From Desulfovibrio inopinatus DSM 10711 (GTDB lineage: Bacteria > Desulfobacterota > Desulfovibrionia > Desulfovibrionales > Desulfovibrionaceae): a stretch of 64,000 bases of DNA. The stretch lies in assembly GCF_000429305.1 (NCBI RefSeq), contig NZ_AUBP01000002.1, positions 248,001-312,000 on the forward strand, in the 5' to 3' direction. Of this stretch, positions 17,844 through 27,386 are shown piece after piece (the stretch's first letter is position 1; the number at the start of each line of letters is the position of its first letter). The position numbers and the translations under genes are program-made. The notes beneath the pieces were generated by a model. The model searched no databases, was not told the origin of the DNA, and saw only the letters and a program-made list of their open reading frames with translations.

Positions 17844-18677
17844 ATGTCCGTGACGAAATATGACCATTTCCAATTCATGAGTCCGAAAGAATCAGTTGGA
17901 GTTACGGTTCTTCATGCGGTCATGTCCGATTTCTCCTACAGCAAACATGCACATGAAGAATTCGCGATAGGGGTAACACGCGAAGGGGTTCAGGAATTTT
18001 CTTGCCAAGGACGTTGGTTTCGCAGTTTTCCTGGCAATATTATTTTCTTCAATCCTGGCGATGTGCATAACGGCAACCCTGGGAAAGATACCGCCCTGAA
18101 GTATACGATGCTGTATATTGATCCGAAAGTACTCTTTCCTCTTGTGGGGAGTGCAGCGCACGATGAAAAATCGGATTGTCGTATTTATGAATTACATTTT
18201 GAAGATTTTGTCCTGCAATCTTTAGTGTTGAGAATGGCGTATCTTGTCAATGCAACATCAATCGCAACGCTTGAATATGAACACGTGTTGTATGAAATCG
18301 CCAAGCGCCTGAGTCAGCGCATGGGAACATTCCATTCTGATAAATGGATAAAGAGCAAAGATGCCCTGCTCTTAAAGGTGCGAGATTATATTTTCGCAAA
18401 TATTGCACAGGATATTTCGATAGATGATCTCAGTTCAATCGTGCACATGTCGAAATATCATTTCATCCGCATGTTTCGAACACAATTCGGGCTCACACCT
18501 CATCAATTTATTCTTAACCATAGGATCAATAAAGCCCGGGAAGTGCTCAGCAAAGGAAAATCACCGACTGACGTTGCATTGGAGCTTGGGTTTTTCGATG
18601 TCAGCCACATGAATCGACATTTTAAACGGGCGTATGGTGTCACGCCTAAGCAGTATCAAGTACAGCTTTTGAAGTGA
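17844..18677 (+). CDS. AraC family regulator with N-terminal cupin domain
   Basis: A 277-residue protein with an AraC ligand-binding cupin (about residues 10-150; SKHAHEEFAIGVTREGVQEF and PGNIIFFNPGDVHNGNP) and a C-terminal AraC DNA-binding domain (VHMSKYHFIRMFRTQFGLTP, LGFFDVSHMNRHFKRAYGVT). GGAGG ends 5 bases before the chosen ATG; ATGs at 17841 and 17814 are alternatives. The gene ends 9 bp before a LysE-type exporter, a pairing seen widely for amino-acid efflux, so it probably activates that exporter in response to its substrate (inference). Confidence 0.88.
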   Translation: MSVTKYDHFQFMSPKESVGVTVLHAVMSDFSYSKHAHEEFAIGVTREGVQEFSCQGRWFRSFPGNIIFFNPGDVHNGNPGKDTALKYTMLYIDPKVLFPLVGSAAHDEKSDCRIYELHFEDFVLQSLVLRMAYLVNATSIATLEYEHVLYEIAKRLSQRMGTFHSDKWIKSKDALLLKVRDYIFANIAQDISIDDLSSIVHMSKYHFIRMFRTQFGLTPHQFILNHRINKAREVLSKGKSPTDVALELGFFDVSHMNRHFKRAYGVTPKQYQVQLLK

Positions 18678-18686
18678 GGAAAAAAC

Positions 18687-19289
18687 ATGCTTGGCATAAT
18701 GCTCTATTCCATTGGGGTGATGTATACTCCTGGCCCCGTGAACATCTTGAGTTTGCACTGTGGGATGCAGAAAAAGTTTTCCGTCCATATCCCATTTTCT
18801 TTAGGCGTCGCAACATCTGTATGCTGTATGTTTCTTTTAGCCGGGTATGCTGGGAGCAACATTGCCCATAGCGCATTCTTGCCGTTTATTTCAGCTGCTG
18901 GCTCGCTGTTTATCGGCTATCTTGCCTATAAAATCATGTTTTCCCACATCGATATAACGGGAGAAAAGGATGATGTCCCTCTTTTGCGGTATAAAGACGG
19001 GGTCTTGATGCAATTGTTTAATCCGAAAGCTATTGTGGCGGTCTTGCCTGTGACGACGATTCTTTTTCCTGCAGCAGGGATTGATGGAATTGACATCGCG
19101 GTCTGGTCGGTACTGCTTGGGGTGACGTCGTTTGGAGCGCCGTTTGTCTATGCGGTAATGGGGTCAACCATCTCCAAGCATATAAAAAGGTTGTCTTATT
19201 TTGTTTATCTGAATCGGATCATGGCTGTGCTGCTCCTCGCGGTCGCTGTGGATATCGCGTATGAGCATGTCTACCTTGCGTTGCAATAA
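18687..19289 (+). CDS. LysE family translocator
   Basis: A 200-residue inner-membrane protein with about six hydrophobic helices and the family N-terminal signature YTPGPVNILSLHCGMQKKF (usually TPGPNxxxxxxxG). Family members export amino acids or related small metabolites. GTGAGGAAAAAAC precedes the ATG, and the gene is in an operon with the AraC regulator 9 bp upstream. The substrate is unknown. Confidence 0.88.
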   Translation: MLGIMLYSIGVMYTPGPVNILSLHCGMQKKFSVHIPFSLGVATSVCCMFLLAGYAGSNIAHSAFLPFISAAGSLFIGYLAYKIMFSHIDITGEKDDVPLLRYKDGVLMQLFNPKAIVAVLPVTTILFPAAGIDGIDIAVWSVLLGVTSFGAPFVYAVMGSTISKHIKRLSYFVYLNRIMAVLLLAVAVDIAYEHVYLALQ

Positions 19290-19368
19290 GGCGATTGAAA
19301 GAATCGCAAGGCATGTTTTCGTCGAGGCGTCTCCCATCTCAAGTTTCGGAAAACGCTCTCTCCCGTCA

Positions 19369-20184
19369 TTACATTGTATGTCCGCTCAATTTTGAAAAGA
19401 GGGGCATCATCATGGTAAACAACTCTCCCTGCGACGAGATGTTGCATTTGGTGTAGAGTTGTCGACGAAATACCTTGACGGTTTGAATGCTGATATTCAA
19501 ATGTAAACTGATAGCCATTGAAGAATAGCCTTGCAGGATGAAGGCCGCGATTTCGGCTTGGCGAGGCGTCAGATGAATACCGGTTTCGTGTTGAAAGGCT
19601 TCTTGGAGGCGTGTCTTTAACGGTATATCAAGTTGTTGTGCAAGCAAGTCCCGAGCGGTATCCTTCCATTGTTTTTCCAGCAAAATACTGAGTACATGTT
19701 CATGTTCCCACAGAGCTCGGATTTCCTTTCCTGAAAATTTCGCTCCACTCGTTCTGTCTTTCCCGAAACACGCGGTGATTGTTGTTCCGTTGCCCAGATC
19801 GGCAAAGGCGGCCACTTCATCGATCAACGTCGTTTGCGCGTAGTATGTCGTGTAGTAATTGGTCTGTTGGAGCTCTGAGGGGATAACATCGATGAGCCGT
19901 CGCAATCCGTGTACAGAACCCTTGAGATGTTCCTTGTAAAACGGGTCGAGCTGATATGCACTCTCCACGTACGCGCTGTCCATGTTCCGGTACACAACCG
20001 GGTCTCGATATTCTCGATACAGCACCACCGGATTGGTCTTTCCTTGATAGAGGAGGACGATCAGGTTGTCGAAGGCAGTGAGGTGCCTTGCAAACCCTGA
20101 AAATGCTTCGGAGAATCTCTGGTGACCAAGAAGGTTGATGGCCCGCGCTAATGACGTATCACGATTTTTTGCGACTCCGTTCAT
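19369..20184 (-). CDS. LuxR-type helix-turn-helix regulator
   Basis: A 271-residue protein. The C-terminal 65 residues form a GerE/LuxR HTH (LTPRQAEIAAFILQGYSSMA, then ISIQTVKVFRRQLYTKCNIS). The N-terminal 180 residues match no autoinducer or receiver domain I recognise, so it is an orphan sensor-regulator. It is divergent from the APC permease/carbon-nitrogen hydrolase pair, with 308 bp between, and is the likely regulator of both. Confidence 0.8.
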   Translation of the reverse strand: MNGVAKNRDTSLARAINLLGHQRFSEAFSGFARHLTAFDNLIVLLYQGKTNPVVLYREYRDPVVYRNMDSAYVESAYQLDPFYKEHLKGSVHGLRRLIDVIPSELQQTNYYTTYYAQTTLIDEVAAFADLGNGTTITACFGKDRTSGAKFSGKEIRALWEHEHVLSILLEKQWKDTARDLLAQQLDIPLKTRLQEAFQHETGIHLTPRQAEIAAFILQGYSSMAISLHLNISIQTVKVFRRQLYTKCNISSQGELFTMMMPLFSKLSGHTM

Positions 20185-20492
20185 ACGCTGTATACCACTT
20201 TAGGGCTATGTGAATTTCACAAAATTGTGACTAATCAATATTTCACGCCTGCCAAAAGTGCAAGGGCTTTTTGGTATGATTGAGGGACGGATTTTGCCGG
20301 CATCGTCCCTAATCATATTGAAAAAACACATAATATTGTGAAGCATGAGCAGGAAGGGCAGGTCTGCACGGTCTGGTTACAGGAGCGCAAACAGGGAGTA
20401 AGGAAGAATGATTCCTCATAGTTGCGAGGTCTTCATTCCTGTAGCCAATGAATATTCACGCCCGATGAGAGAGGGTACTTCAGGAGGATGGT
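20185..20492. promoter_or_regulatory. Divergent control region, LuxR regulator / APC permease
   Basis: This holds a near-palindrome TGTGAATTTCACA (about 20209-20221) close to the regulator start, followed by GTGAC...TTTCAC half-sites. A hairpin (20278-20314) with GATTGAGGGACG pairing to CGTCCCTAATC lies further on. The permease has AGGAGG before its ATG. These are plausible LuxR-protein sites; no promoter consensus is clear. Confidence 0.4.
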
Positions 20493-21875
20493 ATGACAAC
20501 TTCACAAGCGACTCTGGATCGGACTTTATCGCTGAAAGCGGTGGTGCTTTTCGGTCTTGCCTACATGACTCCCATGATCGTTCTCGGCACCTTTGGTGTC
20601 GTGGCCACGACGACTAACGGAGCCGTTCCAACGGCATATATTATCACAACATTGGCGATGATTTTTACGGCATATAGCTATGGTATCATGTCCAAAGAAT
20701 ATCCTGTGGCCGGTTCCGCCTACACCTACGTACGAAAATCCATCGATTCTCGGCTTGGGTTCATGGTCGGCTGGGGCATTTTACTTGATTATTTCTTTCT
20801 ACCCATGGTGATCTGGCTTATTGGAGCCGCGTATCTCAGCGCGCAGTTTCCGACCGTGCCGAGCTATTTCTTTTTGCTCGCCTTTATCGCGTTGACGACC
20901 ATACTCAATGTCATCGGTATTCAACTCGCTGCCAAAGTCAATTCGCTGCTGATGACATTTCAGGTATTGGTCATCATCTTTTTCGTCGCTTTGTCCCTGT
21001 TGCACATTTTTGTCGCAGATGGTTTGTCCGGGATGGTCAGCTTGACCCCGTTCTTCAATGACGGTTCTTCATTCAATACGATAGCGGCGGGAGCCGCCGT
21101 GGCTGCGTATTCATTTCTCGGCTTCGATGCCGTCACGACGTTAACCGAAGAAACCATTGATCCGAAGCGCACCATTCCCAAGGCGATTATTCTGACTGCG
21201 TTGATCGGGGGCGGCATTTACATTGTGGTCGGTTACACAACACAGCTTGTCCATCCCGGTGGAATATTTCAAGATGCGGATTCGGCTGCGTTTGAAATTG
21301 CCAAGGTTATCGGTGGCAATTTGTTCAGTGCGGTTTTTCTGGCAGGAATGGTCCTTGCGCAATTTACATCGGGGATTGCCGCGCAGGCCAGTGCATCCCG
21401 TTTGCTGTACGCTATGGGGCGTGACTCCGTGCTCCCCAAGGCGCTTTTCGGTCACCTGAATGCCCGGTTTCATACTCCGGAATTCAATATTATTCTGACA
21501 GGCGCCATCGGGATTGTCGCATTGTTTCTGGATGTACTTTCGGCGGCATCGTTTATCAACTTCGGTGCGTTTGTCGCCTTTACCATGGTCAATCTCTCCG
21601 TTGTCTTCATGTATTATAAAAACGAACGGGCGCGCGCTCAATACAATGTCTTGAGCGGCGTGGTGCTTCCGATTCTTGGCGCAGTCGTCAATGTTTGGTT
21701 GTTGACCAAACTGGACATCCACGCCGTTGTGCTAGGGAGTTGCTGGTTACTGTTGGGTGTGGTGCATCTGGCCTATTTGACGAAATTTTTCACCAAAGAA
21801 CCGCCTGAAGTGGATTTTGATGAAGAAGGCGCGTTGGATGACAACTCTTCATTCACGCAGAGCATATTGGAGTAA
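20493..21875 (+). CDS. APC superfamily amino acid/amine permease
   Basis: A 460-residue transporter with about 12 transmembrane helices and the family substrate-site features (YMTPMIVLGTFGVVATTTNG in helix 1, AYSFLGFDAVTTLTEETIDPKR in helices 6-7). APC permeases carry amino acids, polyamines or amides by proton symport or exchange. AGGAGG lies 5 bases before the ATG. It overlaps the downstream hydrolase by one base (TAATG), so the two are translationally coupled and the hydrolase probably acts on the imported compound. Confidence 0.92.
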   Translation: MTTSQATLDRTLSLKAVVLFGLAYMTPMIVLGTFGVVATTTNGAVPTAYIITTLAMIFTAYSYGIMSKEYPVAGSAYTYVRKSIDSRLGFMVGWGILLDYFFLPMVIWLIGAAYLSAQFPTVPSYFFLLAFIALTTILNVIGIQLAAKVNSLLMTFQVLVIIFFVALSLLHIFVADGLSGMVSLTPFFNDGSSFNTIAAGAAVAAYSFLGFDAVTTLTEETIDPKRTIPKAIILTALIGGGIYIVVGYTTQLVHPGGIFQDADSAAFEIAKVIGGNLFSAVFLAGMVLAQFTSGIAAQASASRLLYAMGRDSVLPKALFGHLNARFHTPEFNIILTGAIGIVALFLDVLSAASFINFGAFVAFTMVNLSVVFMYYKNERARAQYNVLSGVVLPILGAVVNVWLLTKLDIHAVVLGSCWLLLGVVHLAYLTKFFTKEPPEVDFDEEGALDDNSSFTQSILE

Positions 21876-22771
21876 TGATGGCGCGATATCTCCCCATATT
21901 GGCAATGCAGGAAACGTCACGGTCTTTTGAATGCGACATGGATGAATTTGAGGATGAGATCGTCTCTTTGTTGGCCGATTTTCCGAAAACGCGGCTGGTA
22001 ATCTACCCGGAGAATCATCTTTTCAAAGTTGATGGTACGCCGGAGCAACGCAGTGCTCAGATGATGCAATGGGCGCAGCAGGTTGATGGACCGCTGATGC
22101 AACGTTTGTCGCATATTGCACGCCGCGCCAAGGTTTGGTTGTTGCCCGGTACCTTTTACGAAGACGATGGAAACGGGGGAATTTACAATACTTCGCCGTT
22201 GTTTTCTCCGGCAGGGGAGCTTGTGGCAACGTATCGGAAATGCTTTCCGTGGCGGCCGTATGAACCCTATACGCCGGGACAATCGTTCTGTGTTGTCGAT
22301 CTTCCAGGAATCGGCCGTCTTGGGTTGTCTATTTGTTATGATATCTGGTTTCCCGAGGTCTGTCGTCAGCTCGCCTGGATGGGCGCGGAAGTGATTATTA
22401 ACCAGGCACAGACATCAACCTGCGATCGGGAGAAGGAACGTGTGCTGGTGCAAGCCAATGCCATCAGCAACCAGACGTTCATTGTCAGCGTCAATGCGGC
22501 GGCTCCGGCAGGAACCGGTCAAAGCCTCATTGCCGATCCGGAAGGCAATGTGCGGGTACAATTGCCGAGTGAAAACGCAGCGATTATGACAGATGTGCTT
22601 AATCTGGACGAGGTTGAGCGTGTGCGTGAGTTCGGGACATGCGGACTCAATCGAATGTGGTCGCAGTGCAGACCGACCGATCCTGTTTTAGAGCTTCCGG
22701 CGTATGGAGGGCGCATTGCGCCGGATCAATGGGCTTGTCACCTTGAATCGTCAAAATCGGTAACATCGTAA
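21875..22771 (+). CDS. Carbon-nitrogen hydrolase (nitrilase superfamily)
   Basis: A 298-residue cytoplasmic amidase/nitrilase-fold enzyme. The catalytic triad is visible: Glu46 (VIYPENHLF), Lys122 (YRKCFPW) and Cys154 (GLSICYDIWFPE). Members hydrolyse amides, N-carbamoyl compounds or nitriles to an acid plus ammonia; the substrate is unknown. The start overlaps the permease stop by one base (an alternative ATG follows at 21878), a strong sign of coupled translation. Together with the permease it looks like an uptake-and-deamidation pair under the divergent LuxR protein. Confidence 0.92.
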   Translation: MMARYLPILAMQETSRSFECDMDEFEDEIVSLLADFPKTRLVIYPENHLFKVDGTPEQRSAQMMQWAQQVDGPLMQRLSHIARRAKVWLLPGTFYEDDGNGGIYNTSPLFSPAGELVATYRKCFPWRPYEPYTPGQSFCVVDLPGIGRLGLSICYDIWFPEVCRQLAWMGAEVIINQAQTSTCDREKERVLVQANAISNQTFIVSVNAAAPAGTGQSLIADPEGNVRVQLPSENAAIMTDVLNLDEVERVREFGTCGLNRMWSQCRPTDPVLELPAYGGRIAPDQWACHLESSKSVTS

Positions 22772-22785
22772 CACTGTATTCACGA

Positions 22786-22822
22786 CACACGTCCGGCTGA
22801 ACTTATGTCGGCCGGACGTGTG
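22786..22822. terminator. Hairpin terminator between convergent genes
   Basis: CACACGTCCGGC (22786-22797) pairs exactly with 22811-22822. It sits between the hydrolase (+) and the secreted protein (-), and could serve both. It shares the ACGTCCGG core with the terminator at 17710. Confidence 0.65.
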
Positions 22823-22842
22823 CTTATGAGATGATCAAGAGA

Positions 22843-24192
22843 TTATGGATTGCTGGGTGAAACGCTTTCCACTTCATTCGATTGCCCCAGAAGAAGCGAG
22901 AGCGTCGGGAGAATGCTGATGAGCTTTCCTACCTCCAAAGCCGCTTTGAGATGGGAATATGCAAAGTATTGATAGCCGTCGATGACAGCATCTCCGGGAA
23001 GTTCTGATTGTTGAAAGACATACATATCCATGAAAATGTCTTCTGCTGTTCGTAGCGCGTTCGTCTCGTACCATTTTCCCATAAAGCACATATTATCCAC
23101 ACCTGTCTGATGAGGGCCTGAGCAGATATCAACCGGTCTCCATTCTGCACTGAAGATGGGGCGGATACGAATACCACTTTTTACTTGGGTAAATATCGAA
23201 AGACGATCCGATATATATGCATACGTCGCATAGGGATCGGCTCGATAAGCATGCAGGTAAATGATGTCGGCAAATTCCGCGATCCGTGCTGCTTCTTCTT
23301 GCTTGTCCTCAGACGTTCCAAGCCAGCCCAAATAGGCATCGACTGTCATGTCTTGCCGGTCTGCAATCTCGCGCATATGCGTCAGGAGATGCACAAAATC
23401 GTTGATATCCCCTGCGTCTGACTGGCTTGCATTCCAATATTCATATTCGCTGACAAGTCCATTGAAACGCTCTACGGTCGTGTTACACGACGAGTTGTAT
23501 ACTTCAATGCTGTCAAAGTCTGTATCAAGACAACCAACACCTTTGACTGCGAGAAGACCATACTCTTGCTTGGCTTGCGTGATAAATTTTTTGAGTTGTT
23601 CGACACGTTGCGTATAGCCTGAGTCCTCTTGCAATATGGGAAACAGACCGTATAACGCAATTTCGCTAAATTTGTGGCCGTCTACAAAATGAAGCAACTC
23701 CTGCTCTTTTTGGGAATCACCGAGAATCGAGTCAAAACCATCGACATAGAGTGACCTGTACTCCACAGGGTTGGCATGATGTGGTGGAGTAACATCGATG
23801 ATCCATTCTATGGGATCGCTATAAGTATAGGTATCATCGAAGGCAATGACGGAAATCGTATATGCTCCTGGTTCCGTAAAAAGGAGTGTTTTTTTGATTT
23901 CAGCTTCATATGCCTTGCCGTCGGTTTTTTTGACGATGGAAATGCATGGTGTACTTGGGGATTCCGGACAACCGTACCATTCTGCTCCCAACAGGTCGCC
24001 GTCCACATCTTCGGCATGAATCGTAAAGACGACGGAATCGTTCACGGCACAGCGAAATGTCGTTGCAGGAGAAATATTTTGGGCGGTGGGGGCTTCCGCA
24101 TAAAGGGGGCTCGGAACAGTGCACAATGCGAGAGTGGTGATGATGAAAGCAATGCTCCATAATCGTAAAGCGGAGAAAGAAGTGGTTGGCAT
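22843..24192 (-). CDS. Secreted protein with Ig/PKD-like and TIM-barrel-like parts, unknown function
   Basis: A 449-residue protein with a Sec signal (RLWSIAFIITTLALCTVPSP, cleavage near residue 32). Residues 35-135 have the alternating polar pattern and aspartate-rich turns of a PKD/cadherin-like domain (EDVDGDLLGAEW, FDDTYTYSDPIEW). Residues 140-420 contain repeated strand/helix units with aromatic-acidic motifs (SLYVDGFDSIL, YLGWLGTSEDKQEEA, IIYLHAYRADPY) that recall glycoside-hydrolase TIM barrels. No catalytic pair can be assigned with confidence. It is monocistronic; the ATG has only a weak GAG upstream. Confidence 0.6.
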   Translation of the reverse strand: MPTTSFSALRLWSIAFIITTLALCTVPSPLYAEAPTAQNISPATTFRCAVNDSVVFTIHAEDVDGDLLGAEWYGCPESPSTPCISIVKKTDGKAYEAEIKKTLLFTEPGAYTISVIAFDDTYTYSDPIEWIIDVTPPHHANPVEYRSLYVDGFDSILGDSQKEQELLHFVDGHKFSEIALYGLFPILQEDSGYTQRVEQLKKFITQAKQEYGLLAVKGVGCLDTDFDSIEVYNSSCNTTVERFNGLVSEYEYWNASQSDAGDINDFVHLLTHMREIADRQDMTVDAYLGWLGTSEDKQEEAARIAEFADIIYLHAYRADPYATYAYISDRLSIFTQVKSGIRIRPIFSAEWRPVDICSGPHQTGVDNMCFMGKWYETNALRTAEDIFMDMYVFQQSELPGDAVIDGYQYFAYSHLKAALEVGKLISILPTLSLLLGQSNEVESVSPSNP

Positions 24193-24363
24193 GGTACATC
24201 TCGGGGCGTTGTTGTCTCGGCGTGTTTAAACCGACGCAGTAGGACCACCTGTTGTATGCGGTTATATTGCCATACACCTCACCAAGAGAAAAGTGCGACG
24301 ATTGCAACACGAACCATCAGGTCAGTCGGCAATCTGTCCTGACGATTCGTGGATGTTCACGGT

Positions 24364-25116
24364 TTATTTGATGCCGATGGGAACACCTGTCGCGAACGAA
24401 GGTTCATGGAGTGGAATGACGATATCGGCAGCATCGCGTATGCGTCGCACAATGTCGTAGGCGGCATACGAATTGACGCAGGTTCCCGGCGGGATGACGT
24501 CCATTTCTCTTGCCGTTATGGCCTTGGGCGGAAACAGATTTTCCTGGATAACACAAAAGCCCGTAATGACGGCGGAACCGGCCGGAGTGTCGATAAAGAT
24601 GGACATGCCACCTTCGGTATGGGCCGGAGTGTGCACCATGCGCAGACCAGGCATGATTTCCGTGTCTTCGCTGAGGGGTACCATTTGTCCGGCATCCACG
24701 ACGTCTTCGATATATTCTTCGTTATACCGGTAATCCAGCGGGTGGGGATTCTGGGCATGAGCCAGTTCTTTTTCATGAACATAGAAGACGGCGTTCTCGC
24801 ATAAGTAGTCATTCTCGCAGTGATCGTTATGCAGATGCGTATGGACCACGACATCGATATCGGCTGGCGTTAATCCAAAACGGGCAAGCCCGTCGGTAAA
24901 AGTGGAAATTGCTCCGCCAATAGCCTGCTCTCGACTTTCTGAAATAACAGGGCGCATTTCGCCGGTATCGACGAGGATTCGCTTGTCTCCTCCTTCCAGA
25001 TACCAACCATAAATGGGAATGGTATACGGCTGACCATAATCGAATTGATAGGTCATCATTCCCTTATCGAATTCTTTGGTTCCCAAAACGATAGGGTGAA
25101 TCACGAACGTGCTCAC
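24364..25116 (-). CDS. Metallo-beta-lactamase-fold hydrolase (lactonase-like)
   Basis: A 250-residue enzyme with the dinuclear metal signature HTHLHNDHCEN, a downstream HTPAHTEGG histidine, and IPLHEPSF at the C terminus. The layout is like N-acyl-homoserine lactonases of the AiiA/AttM type, but many unrelated esterases share it. The start is GTG at 25116 with GGGGAGGG 6 bases upstream. It is divergent from the second E1 alpha gene; any link to acetoin or 2-oxo-acid use is speculative. Confidence 0.85.
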   Translation of the reverse strand: MSTFVIHPIVLGTKEFDKGMMTYQFDYGQPYTIPIYGWYLEGGDKRILVDTGEMRPVISESREQAIGGAISTFTDGLARFGLTPADIDVVVHTHLHNDHCENDYLCENAVFYVHEKELAHAQNPHPLDYRYNEEYIEDVVDAGQMVPLSEDTEIMPGLRMVHTPAHTEGGMSIFIDTPAGSAVITGFCVIQENLFPPKAITAREMDVIPPGTCVNSYAAYDIVRRIRDAADIVIPLHEPSFATGVPIGIK

Positions 25117-25366
25117 AGAGCCCTCCCCTTGTTGGAATTCACCGAATTATGGAGCGGAATACACTCGCCGCCCCGGACTGCATGGCAATGTATGGTAAAG
25201 GATAGACTATGGACCTGTTACCAGATGTTGGCAACCGTCAATGTCAATCATGATGAATGGAGGTGTGGGTGCGTTTTGTGATGGTTTTTTTTGAGAGAAA
25301 ATGGTAATCATATAGTTGAATATGCAACAATATAATCCTTGAACATGATGCCACAGGGGAGGGGTT

Positions 25367-26350
25367 ATGGGCTCGGAACCGAACGTTGATCTGCGACGAA
25401 AAATCTTGGAAATGATGTATTTGGCTCGGGCTTTTGAAGATTGTGTGACCACATTGGCGGCGGAACAGGGCAGATTGCCCGGTATGCAAATTCTTGCCAC
25501 AGGCCAGGAAGCTGCCGTGGCGGCCGTGCTTGCTTTGCGTGGCGATGACGTCATCATTACCAATCATCGTAGCCATGCTCACCTTCTTGCTCGGGGAGCT
25601 GATCCCAAAGGGTTGTTGGCAGAGATTATGGGCAAAGAAACCGGAGTGAATCACGGCAAGTCCGGTACGTTGCATCTCATTGTTCCAGAAGTGAATGCGT
25701 TGATGACCTCAACGATTGTGGGGGCCAGTCCGCTTCTTGCCGTCGGTGCGGCATTCGCCCAGCAATACCAAGGCAGCGATGCCGTAACCTTGGTTTTTTT
25801 CGGTGACGGAGCCGCGGCGGAAGGATCGGTTCATGAAGCCATGAACCTGGCGGGATTGTGGAAATTGCCGATTTTGTTTGTCTGCGAAAACAATTGTTGG
25901 GCTGGAGCGCAAAGTTTCAGTGAGCATTGTTCGGCCGGGAATATCGCGTCGCGAGCGGAGTCGTATTCCATGTCCGGTGAACTCGTGAGCGGAAATGATC
26001 CCGATGATGTGTTGCATACGGCACAAGAGTGCATTGCCGGAATTCGTGCTGGGAAGGGGCCGGCGCTCATGGAGCTGGCCACATATCGCATGCATGGACA
26101 TGGTGAATATGACAAACAACATTATGTCGATCCGGATGAGATTGCATTTTGGGCGCAACGCGATCCATTGGCCATGTTTCGGGCACGCCTTGAAAGCGAA
26201 GGTGTGATCAGTATGGAGGATGCTGAAGCCTTGGAACAAAAAGCGGCGGATACAGTTGCCGATGCCCTGTTGTTTGCCGATGAAAGTCCTTATCCAACCC
26301 CTGAATCCGCCTTGGATCACCTCTGGGCGAGTGCTGAAGAGCGCATATAA
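25367..26350 (+). CDS. ThDP-dependent dehydrogenase E1 component, alpha subunit (second copy)
   Basis: A 327-residue alpha subunit of a pyruvate/acetoin/branched-chain 2-oxo-acid dehydrogenase E1. The ThDP motif runs from FFGDGAAAEGSVHEAMNLA to CENN. The N-terminal AFEDCVTTLAAEQGRLPG and the loop SHAHLLARGADPKGL are typical. GGGGAGGGGTT precedes the ATG. It forms an operon with the beta subunit 11 bp downstream, but no E2 or E3 follows. The only E2 in the window is in the operon at 34378, so the two E1 sets may share one core. Confidence 0.9.
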   Translation: MGSEPNVDLRRKILEMMYLARAFEDCVTTLAAEQGRLPGMQILATGQEAAVAAVLALRGDDVIITNHRSHAHLLARGADPKGLLAEIMGKETGVNHGKSGTLHLIVPEVNALMTSTIVGASPLLAVGAAFAQQYQGSDAVTLVFFGDGAAAEGSVHEAMNLAGLWKLPILFVCENNCWAGAQSFSEHCSAGNIASRAESYSMSGELVSGNDPDDVLHTAQECIAGIRAGKGPALMELATYRMHGHGEYDKQHYVDPDEIAFWAQRDPLAMFRARLESEGVISMEDAEALEQKAADTVADALLFADESPYPTPESALDHLWASAEERI

Positions 26351-26361
26351 AGGAGAGCGAC

Positions 26362-27336
26362 ATGCGAGAATTGCACACTGGCGTCGCGATTCGAGAGGCG
26401 TTGACCTTGGCCATGGAGATGGACGAACGCGTCTTCATTGCGGGGGAAGGTATCGGTGTCTCCATTCATGACAGTCCACTCATGCCCACATATGGGGTGT
26501 TGGAAACGTTCGGCCGTCGTCGTGTCAAAGATACTCCCGTGAGTGAGGCTGCCATTGCCGGTCTTGCCGTGGGTGCTTCGACGATGGGATTGTTGCCTGT
26601 TGTGGAAATCATGTTTTTTCCTTTCATTACCCTGGCGTCAGATATGTTGGTCAATCATGCGGCGAAACTTCGGTATCTCAGCGGAGGGAAGTGTTCGTTT
26701 CCACTGACCGTTCGTGTCAAAGCCGGTATGTTCAACGCCGGTTGCCAGCATTCGCACAACCTCGAAGCCTGGATGGCACATGTTCCCGGATTGAAAGTAG
26801 TTTTCGCGTCATCCCCGGCCGAGGCCAAGGGATTGCTTCTTTCTGCTATCTTTGACCCCGATCCGGTCATTGTGGTGGAAGAGATGGGCTTGTACTGGAT
26901 GCAAGGCCCGGTGCCGGAAGGGGATGAGCGTATTCCACTCGGGAAAGCGATTATTAAACGTCCCGGTACCGATGTCACCGTCGTTGGATACGGTGGCGCC
27001 GTACTCGCTGCTTTGGGCGCTGCTGCCGATCTGGAAGCCGAAGGTGTTTCCGTGGAAGTTATTGATCTGCGCAGTCTCGTGCCGTTGGATCGAGAAACGG
27101 TGTTGGAGTCCGTCGCACGGACGGGACGTTTCGTTACGGTCCATGATGCCACGAAGTTTTGCGGTTTCGGCGCCGAGTTGGCCGCCATGGTGGCGGAAGA
27201 AGGATATGGATCACTCAAGGCGCCTATACGTCGGGTGGCCGGTCCGGATATCCCTGTGCCGTTCTCTCCGCCGCAGGAGCAGTTCTACAAACCCAATGCC
27301 CAAAAGATTGCGGCTGCTATCCGATCAATTCTGTAA
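26362..27336 (+). CDS. ThDP-dependent dehydrogenase E1 component, beta subunit (second copy)
   Basis: A 324-residue transketolase-like beta subunit that completes the E1 heterotetramer. It has the Pyr-domain signatures (FIAGEGIGVSIHDSPL, DTPVSEAAIAGLAVGASTMG) and the C-terminal transketolase_C domain (TVVGYGGAVLAALGAAADLE, FSPPQEQFYKP). AAAGGAGAGCGAC precedes the ATG. It is similar to, but clearly divergent from, the beta subunit at 31938-32909, so it is not a recent duplicate. Confidence 0.9.
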   Translation: MRELHTGVAIREALTLAMEMDERVFIAGEGIGVSIHDSPLMPTYGVLETFGRRRVKDTPVSEAAIAGLAVGASTMGLLPVVEIMFFPFITLASDMLVNHAAKLRYLSGGKCSFPLTVRVKAGMFNAGCQHSHNLEAWMAHVPGLKVVFASSPAEAKGLLLSAIFDPDPVIVVEEMGLYWMQGPVPEGDERIPLGKAIIKRPGTDVTVVGYGGAVLAALGAAADLEAEGVSVEVIDLRSLVPLDRETVLESVARTGRFVTVHDATKFCGFGAELAAMVAEEGYGSLKAPIRRVAGPDIPVPFSPPQEQFYKPNAQKIAAAIRSIL

Positions 27337-27386
27337 CTGAGCTCTACTCCATTTCCAGGAAGAGACACTGGAAATAGAGACCCAAT

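Noticed and set aside
25117-25366. Possible sigma-54 promoter for the second E1 pair (TTGGCAACCGTCAATG)
   Set aside because: GG is followed after 10 bases by TG rather than GC, and no TGTTC-N7-GAACA site is present.
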